Source of the DNA: Pigoraptor vietnamica | Lineage: Eukaryota > Opisthokonta > Filasterea | Direction: 5' to 3' | Assembly (NCBI GenBank): GCA_943704525.1 | Contig: CALSCQ010003098.1 | Coordinates: 1-14,126, forward strand | Length of the DNA: 14,126 bases | Shown: in pieces, positions 9,318 through 14,126 of the stretch | Position numbering within the stretch: position 1 is the first letter of the stretch | Layout: each line of letters begins with the position of its first letter | Notes under the pieces: generated by a model | What the model saw: the letters and a program-made list of their open reading frames with translations, nothing else | What the model was told of the DNA's origin: nothing | Databases searched by the model: none | Position numbers and translations under genes: made by a program

Positions 9318-9512
9318 GTTGGGCAGCCCGCGTCGTTTCGTCCGTGCGAGGGCGCGTGCGTTGCGTGACATGTCCACAACGGCCGCATTGTTGGTTCTGG
9401 CGGCGCTGGATTTCCATGTCGACTGTTGTGTGCCGAAAAAGTAATGAAAGAACGACGCCGGGCGCCGTTTGCGCGATTTGTCGTAAACACTTTCCGATTA
9501 TTTTCCGATGCA

Positions 9513-9520
9513 TCACGTGA
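9513..9520. promoter_or_regulatory. Palindromic E-box TCACGTGA
   Basis: An 8-base palindrome recognised by bHLH factors of the USF/MITF/Cbf1 type, about 430 bases upstream of the DNTTIP1-like start. The same 8-mer also occurs at 2001 and 4074 inside genes, so specificity is doubtful. Confidence 0.35.
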
Positions 9521-9617
9521 CAGTGACTGGCCTTGACGCACCAGGCGCCTGTTCTGCATCGTTCACCGTCCCAAAAAAAAAAGAAAATCGCCGCGATTAT
9601 CGACGAAAAGCGCGTCT

Positions 9618-9640
9618 TGCGGAGCGGAATTTTCTCCGCA
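9618..9640. repeat. Inverted repeat TGCGGAG / CTCCGCA
   Basis: Seven-base perfect arms around a 9-base spacer (CGGAATTTT), upstream of the DNTTIP1-like gene. It is not followed by a T-run and the host is a eukaryote, so it is not a bacterial terminator. It may be a dimeric factor site or chance. Confidence 0.45.
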
Positions 9641-9949
9641 CTGTGAGACTCGCCCTTTTGCCGGCTGTGCTTTCACTGTCTGGCGTGGTATCGCCAAATC
9701 GCGAGTTTGAGACGCCACGGCCGCACATTTCTTCCCGGCGATCCAACGTTCCATCCAAACCCCCCGAAAGCCGCCTCTTCTTCGAACGGGCGCATTGGCG
9801 TGTTTTGGGTTTCACATCGGCGGTGTTGAACGACTCTCCCCTTGCGCCGGCGAACCTTTCCCGGCTGCGGCACTCGTTCTACGGTGCTGCAACCCGTCGC
9901 GGCCAACGCCGTCCCACTTCTCTTCAGCCGATATCCAGCGGACGAAGGA

Positions 9950-12104
9950 ATGGGCAGCAACGGTGCTGCAGTGCCAGACGCCGCCGCACTGTCGGAGGGC
10001 AGGAGTGGCGAGTCCCCTCGCAAACGCCTTCGCGATGACGGGTCGGAAGCGCCCGGTTCCGATTTGCCTCCGCGACAGCGACCGCGCACGATCGCGCTAT
10101 TGGACAGTGACTCGGACGTCGCCACGAGCGACAACGACGGCTCGTACGACGGGGGCAACGGCGGCGACGACGGCGAGAGCGGCGACAGCGAGAACGACAT
10201 GGACGATGAAGTGGACGGGAACGACGGCGCCGGGTCTGAGGGATCGCCTGGCTCCGTGGAAGCGGGAGAACTTGAGGGCCTCCAGGAAGACAGCGTCGTG
10301 GATGCCGGCGCGCTTCGTGAGCGCTCGGGGCAAGCGGTTGGGGAGAGCGTGTCGGCGGAGGGGATTGCCGACGGGGCCGTGCCGCAGCGCGACTATGAAG
10401 GCCCGCCCAACGGAGACGACGACGCGAAAGGCGAGGGTGCGGAGGATGGCCTCGTAAGGTATGTGAGACACGCGCACGGCAAGCGGATGCATGCGCTGTC
10501 TGGTGCGAATCGCGTGGTGATTGGGCTGCGAATCGCGTGGTGATTGGGCAAAGCTGAGTGAAGGCGATGGGTGTCACGTGCCGTCTTTGTCAGTTCTGAC
10601 CTTGGTGCCCCCGTGTGCGACAGACGGTCGACGCGCGTGCGGCGTCCTGTCGGCACCACCAAACCAGACGCGCAGGACGGCGAGGGGGGCGTCGTTCCCA
10701 GCGCTGCGCCCGCCGGCGCGGCCGGGGAGTGCGTGTGCGACGACGTGGACGGTACCCTCTGCCGCATGTGTGGCAACTGCCCGGTGTGCTGCATATGCAC
10801 GGACGGGTTCGTGCTGGCGACGGTGCCAATCGTGCCCAGCTCGCGTGCGGCCTCTTCGGCGGACGGACCTGTCATACGGTCGCGGTCGCAGCGGCGCAGG
10901 GACAAGGAGCGCATCGAGCACGGCGTGGCGGGCCACCTGGACCTCGCTCGGAGCGTGCTCCAGGCGGACTTCACGCGCGACATCCGCAAGGTATGCGACA
11001 TATACAGGGTGATCCTCGCACAGGCGGCGAAGAACCTGACGTCGCAGCAGAACGAGGCGCACAACGGCGGCGGCGGCGGCGCCCTCGCGCGGTCGCTCGG
11101 CGTGGACCCCCTTCCGCCGACGGCCGTTCGGGACGCGCTGCTGCGCTGCATGGACTTTGCGAAGGCGGCCATCATGCGCGACTACAAGGGCACGCGCGTG
11201 CCAAAGCCCGAGTCGAGGGACTCTGTGGAGCCTCGCGAACTGGTGGGTGTTCTGCAATGCACGCGCGCATGTTGTTATCGTATGTGCATGATGTACTAGC
11301 TCGCGATGCCAGTGGGGGTCCGGCTGTGAGTGCGGCGACGAAAAGAAGGGTTTGCGGGGATTGAGTGCAGGGCAGGGTGGCCAATACGGAAAGCCTGGTG
11401 GGCGCCCGTTGATGAGTGTTGTCCGCTCTGTGCAGGGTGCCCTCGGCCGCCCACCCCGCCGCGATGCCCCCTCCGCGTCGGGCTTCGACGACGGCAGCTC
11501 GCCACGTGACACACCCGGCGTTGAGGATTCGTTCGACAGCGGGCGCCGGTCGCGTGCGCGCCGACCTGCCGCCGACAGCGACGTCGACGGGGACGCGGAG
11601 GGCGATGACGACGAGAGCGACCGCGAGAGCGACGCCGAGTCGGCCGCCGGCGAGTCGACGCCTGCTGCGGCCTCGACCGCCGTCCCCCTCGACGAGTCTC
11701 CGCCGTCGCCGCCGGGCTTTTTCCCGCGGCACCTCATGATACGCGGCAAGTACGGCGTGACGCCGGTGAACCCGCAGTCGATCGATGCCAAGACGGAGTT
11801 TCTGCTCGGCGCGCACGTCAATGTCTACCTGCTGGCTGCGGGGAAGGGGCGCCTGTACAGCCGCCACCCCAATCTGTACATGTTCTCCCCGAACAACGAC
11901 GAGAAGCGGCTTCTTCAGTCGATGGACGTGATCCAGAACACGGGCTCGAAGGCGACGCTCCTGCTGCGATCGCAGATCATTGAGATTGTGGGCCACTACA
12001 AGCCGTACAGGCGCTACCGCAAGGAGATTGCGGCGCTCAAGACGTTTACGCTGCCGCGCTCGATGCTCTCTCGCGCGCGGAATGCCTCCAAGATCAAAAA
12101 GTGA
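9950..12104 (+). CDS. DNTTIP1: DNTTIP1/TdIF1-like MiDAC subunit, 3 exons
   Basis: In animals DNTTIP1 dimerises and bridges HDAC1/2 and MIDEAS in the nuclear MiDAC deacetylase complex and binds DNA. Exons 9950-10458, 10624-11242, 11436-12104 join in phase to 598 residues (human about 330). Residues 1-170 are acidic and low complexity. A cysteine cluster lies at 206-228. The dimerisation region, about 274-345, has HLDLARSVLQ, then IYRVILAQAAKNL and LLRCMDFAKAAIM, matching the family pattern. ALGRPPRRDAP (about 378-388) resembles the family's AT-hook, followed by a second acidic stretch. The C-terminal domain (493-598) has DAKTEFLLGAHVN, GRLYSRHPNLY, NTGSKATLLL and ALKTFTLPRSM, matching the DNA-binding domain. 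The start is the first in-frame ATG, with G at -3 and +4. Assignment is from recalled family sequence, confirmed at both ends of the protein. Confidence 0.85.
10504..10549 (+). repeat. Perfect 23-bp tandem duplication
   Basis: The 23-base unit starting TGCGAATCGCGTGG occurs at 10504-10526 and 10527-10549 without a mismatch. It lies within intron 1 of the DNTTIP1-like gene (10459-10623). Confidence 0.95.
10730..10798 (+). other. Cysteine cluster in the DNTTIP1-like protein
   Basis: Residues 206-228 hold C206, C208, C216, C219, C222, C225, C226 and C228 (CVC, then CRMCGNCPVCCIC). Eight cysteines in 23 residues suggest a small metal-binding knuckle. I do not recall such a cluster in animal DNTTIP1. 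It is encoded at the start of exon 2, just before the dimerisation region. Confidence 0.8.
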
Positions 12105-12428
12105 CCGCCGTCGCTCGTCTCGCCCACACTCTCGGGTGCATGGCCTGCTCAGTGCCCCGCACACGATCTGAATGGCGTGTTCTTCTCTGTCCCTCGCAGC
12201 GTGTGCTGCCGCGGCGCGTGCATTGCGGCCGTTGCGTGCGCGTCTCTTTCGTCTCTTTCTATGCGTTCCTCGCGGCGTTTCACCGTTATTAAACTGTCCC
12301 GCGCTGCACATTGCCGTCGTCAAGAGTGCATCGTTAAACAGAGGCGCCGAGGCGTTGTGTTTTTCTGCTCGCCGCGCACAGTTGACTTCCTGCAAACAAA
12401 ACGAGGGCAATCTGAAGTTCATCATGCA
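12105..12428. other. Convergent intergenic spacer DNTTIP1/RFC4
   Basis: 324 bases between two facing stop codons. It must contain both 3' UTRs. No repeat tract, canonical AATAAA on the + strand, or further exon was recognised. Confidence 0.7.
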
Positions 12429-12961
12429 TCATAGGGACGTCACGGCGCCACTGAGCACGCCCATGGCGAAGGCCAGAGTGTCCAGCACTTGGAGGTATTC
12501 GTCCGCGCCCTCCGTGAGACGGTGGTCGGCCCGCGCAAGTCGCACGAGGATGAGGGAGCGCTGCGTGTCCGACACGCCGTCGAGGCACAGCAGCACATCA
12601 AAGAGCTGGAAGGAATCACGCACTGTGTCAGAGACGAAATGTGCGTGCGTGTATGTGGTGTTGTGCATATGAAGTGTGTGGTACATGGGGGCGCTCAATT
12701 CGCACCTGCGTGATGATCTGATTGGCGCTGTGGCCGGCGAGTATGGCGTCCTTCACTGCCGCCTCAAGCCGCTCGAAGGAATTCGAACGGCACGCGACGA
12801 CGAGGCTTTGGACGACGCTTTCTTGAATCATCTGTGCACGCGCAGATAAGCACACGCACGCATACCTCACGCACACTGCATGTACAGCTACAGACACGAA
12901 CACAGGCACGGCACAGGCACACCTGCAGTAGGCAAGCACACACACGCGCGCACACACACAT

Positions 12962-13004
<43 letters not shown>

Positions 13005-13905
13005 CACACACACACTCACACTCACACACACACACACACTACACGCACGCACGGACACCCACACGCGCGCGCGCGCAGTTAGACGCACCCCCGCAATGTC
13101 GCGAATGTCGTCCTCTGTAATCGATTCGCCGCCAGTGAGCCTATGGGCGCTCTGAAGGAATGTGATGGCCTTGCGCATGTCACCCTCCGACGCCTTGACA
13201 ATAGCAGACACCGCCTGCGCAAAACAAAGGCGCACGGGCCGTTGGCATCGATCTCCATATGATTGTGCGTCAGTGTGTTTGTGTATGTACGAGCGCAATG
13301 TGTGTGTCTCTCTCTTTGTGTGTGGCGTGTGCGGGTGGCGTGTGTTTGGGTGTGGGTGTGCGTGTGCGTGTGCGTGTGCGTGTGTGTGCGTGTATGTGGG
13401 TGTACGTGCGCACGCACACGCGCGCAAGTGCAATTTAGACCCACCTCTGGCGCGCATACAACCCCTTCGTTGGCGCATATCATCCCCAAGTGGCGCGTGA
13501 TGATCGGCTCCGACAGCGGCTTAAAGCGAAACTTGGCGCAGCGGGACGTCAGGGGCTCGATGATCCTAGGACGTGCAAAGGACACTGAGACAGGAATCAA
13601 GAGCACTCCAAGGCACACAATGTGTGTGTGTGTATGCGTGTGTGTGTGTGTATGTCCGTGTGTGTGGGTGTACGCGTGCGTCTATCTGTGCGTGCCAAGA
13701 AGCTACCGCTGTAAACATCACAAGTGGCACACGGGGCGCTGCACAATCACGCACAACGCACCGGCTGACGTAGTTGCAGATGAGGCAGAAACGGGTGACC
13801 TTCGAGTACGTCTCCATCGTGCGACGGAGGGCCGTCTGGGCATCCCGCGTCATGGCGTCTGCCTCGTCGAGAATAATAATCTTGTAGGGTGGACACGGGT
13901 ATCCC
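12429..13905 (-). CDS. RFC4: Replication factor C subunit 4, 5' partial
   Basis: AAA+ subunit of the RFC1-5 clamp loader that opens and loads PCNA at primer-template junctions in the nucleus (yeast Rfc2 orthologue). Exons in gene order: 13905-13762, 13565-13445, 13214-13089, 12831-12706, 12605-12429; phases agree and give about 230 residues. Visible features: Walker [12 protein letters not shown], then [33 protein letters not shown] containing the SRC motif with its arginine finger, [29 protein letters not shown] (sensor 2 region), and the C-terminal collar helices ending [17 protein letters not shown]. The [15 protein letters not shown] form distinguishes RFC4 from RFC2 and RFC5. The Walker A half (about 140 residues) lies beyond the right edge. 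The last exon starts at 12605 rather than after the CAG at 12629, as only 12605 fits the phase. Confidence 0.97.
12938..13045 (-). repeat. (CA)n with CACTCA units in RFC4 intron
   Basis: CA repeat on the + strand with several ACACTCAC interruptions. It lies in RFC4 intron 13088-12832 and reads GT on the coding strand. Confidence 0.95.
13263..13430 (+). repeat. GT/GTGTGC-rich tract in RFC4 intron
   Basis: Interrupted GT with repeated GTGTGC hexamers (about 13357-13390). It lies in RFC4 intron 13444-13215 and reads CA/GCACAC on the coding strand. Confidence 0.85.
13619..13675 (+). repeat. Interrupted GT tract in RFC4 intron
   Basis: GT repeats broken by ATGCG and ATGTCC, in RFC4 intron 13761-13566. 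They read CA on the coding strand. Confidence 0.85.
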
Positions 13906-13965
13906 CTGTGGCACGGTGTGTTGGCGGTTAAGGATGCGGTCAGCGCGCAATGTGTGCGTGCGAAA

Positions 13966-13991
13966 GCGTGTGTGTGTGTGTGTCTGTGTGT
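13966..13991 (+). repeat. Short GT tract upstream of first RFC4 exon in window
   Basis: About 26 bases of GT with one TCT interruption. It lies 5' of the RFC4 exon at 13905, in what must be an intron because that exon opens in phase 2 at a CACAG acceptor. Confidence 0.85.
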
Positions 13992-14111
13992 GCTGTGCGT
14001 GATGCGTCAAAGTGGATGCAAGCTGGTGAATTATGTGCGTGCGTGCGCGCATCTGGGGGTACTTTCGCGCAAACATCCTCCGTGCGCAAGCGTGGAGGTC
14101 CCAGCCCTCCA

Positions 14112-14122
14112 CCCCCCCCCCC
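14112..14122 (+). repeat. C11 homopolymer at right edge
   Basis: Eleven C residues flanked by CCTCCA on both sides. On the RFC4 strand this is a G-rich run with potential to form a G-quadruplex. Confidence 0.8.
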
Positions 14123-14126
14123 TCCA

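Larger units (their letters stand above)
9318..9949. other. Intergenic spacer mL44 to DNTTIP1-like gene
   Basis: 632 bases carrying the mL44 3' UTR and the DNTTIP1-like promoter and 5' UTR. It holds a TCACGTGA palindrome (9513-9520), an A10-type tract near 9573 and an inverted repeat at 9618-9640. An ATG-started frame from 9508 to 10038 has no recognisable domain and overlaps the next gene. Confidence 0.7.

Noticed and set aside
9618-9640. Inverted repeat as a rho-independent terminator
   Set aside because: The host is a spliceosomal-intron eukaryote and no T-run follows.
9508-10038. ATG-started open frame of 176 codons upstream of DNTTIP1-like gene
   Set aside because: It has no recognisable domain, is Arg/Ser-rich as expected for GC-rich non-coding DNA, and overlaps the supported coding frame at 9950. 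It could act as an upstream ORF, but nothing shows it.
10574-12425. Two antisense frames of over 400 codons opposite the DNTTIP1-like gene
   Set aside because: They are antisense shadows of GC-rich codons in the supported exons. They cross introns and stop codons of the real gene and show Arg/Ala-rich composition without motifs.
1-14126. tRNA, rRNA, transposon or defence-system genes
   Set aside because: I looked for tRNA T-arm and anticodon patterns, transposase or reverse transcriptase motifs and terminal repeats and recognised none. The genes are ordinary eukaryotic housekeeping genes.

Overview
The window is nuclear DNA from a GC-rich, intron-rich eukaryote, most likely unicellular. Each gene is split into 3 to 10 short exons that can be joined by reading frame and family resemblance, and most introns are about 100-360 nt. 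A homologue of DNTTIP1, a subunit of the animal MiDAC histone deacetylase complex, suggests a holozoan or other opisthokont protist such as a choanoflagellate, but this is weak inference. There are no bacterial-style operons, tRNAs, CRISPR arrays or recognisable transposons. All gene names rest on family motifs recalled and read by eye, with no database search. Exon borders rest on frame continuity, not RNA.

Layout, left to right. (1) 1-61 is an exact copy of the end of an exon found at 8630-8690, running into a GT repeat; it looks like an assembly chimera or a very recent partial duplication. (2) 283-2767, + strand: queuine tRNA-ribosyltransferase accessory subunit 2 (QTRT2), with its first exons missing. 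(3) 6630-3155, - strand: a complete 10-exon RAD18 E3 ubiquitin ligase gene. (4) 6631-7032: a compact divergent promoter region with a perfect E2F-type site, CACGTG, two CCAAT boxes and a CRE palindrome. (5) 7033-9317, + strand: a complete 9-exon mitochondrial ribosomal protein mL44 gene (dead RNase III domain plus dsRBD). (6) 9950-12104, + strand: a 3-exon DNTTIP1/TdIF1-like gene with an unexpected cysteine cluster. (7) 13905-12429, - strand: the 3' five exons of replication factor C subunit 4 (RFC4); its 5' part is beyond the right edge.

Functionally, RFC4 (PCNA loading) and RAD18 (PCNA ubiquitination) act on the same clamp, and the E2F-type site beside RAD18 suits an S-phase gene. QTRT2 and mL44 both serve translation, and mL44 is mitochondrial. 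I see no sign that the five genes form one pathway or cluster.

The most notable features are genomic. All the long GT/CA tracts lie in introns (one only by inference) and none in the four intergenic spacers. Splice donors favour GTGNGT, with G at +3 and little preference for A at +4. At least one intron, in RAD18, is GC-AG, and a second is likely in QTRT2.
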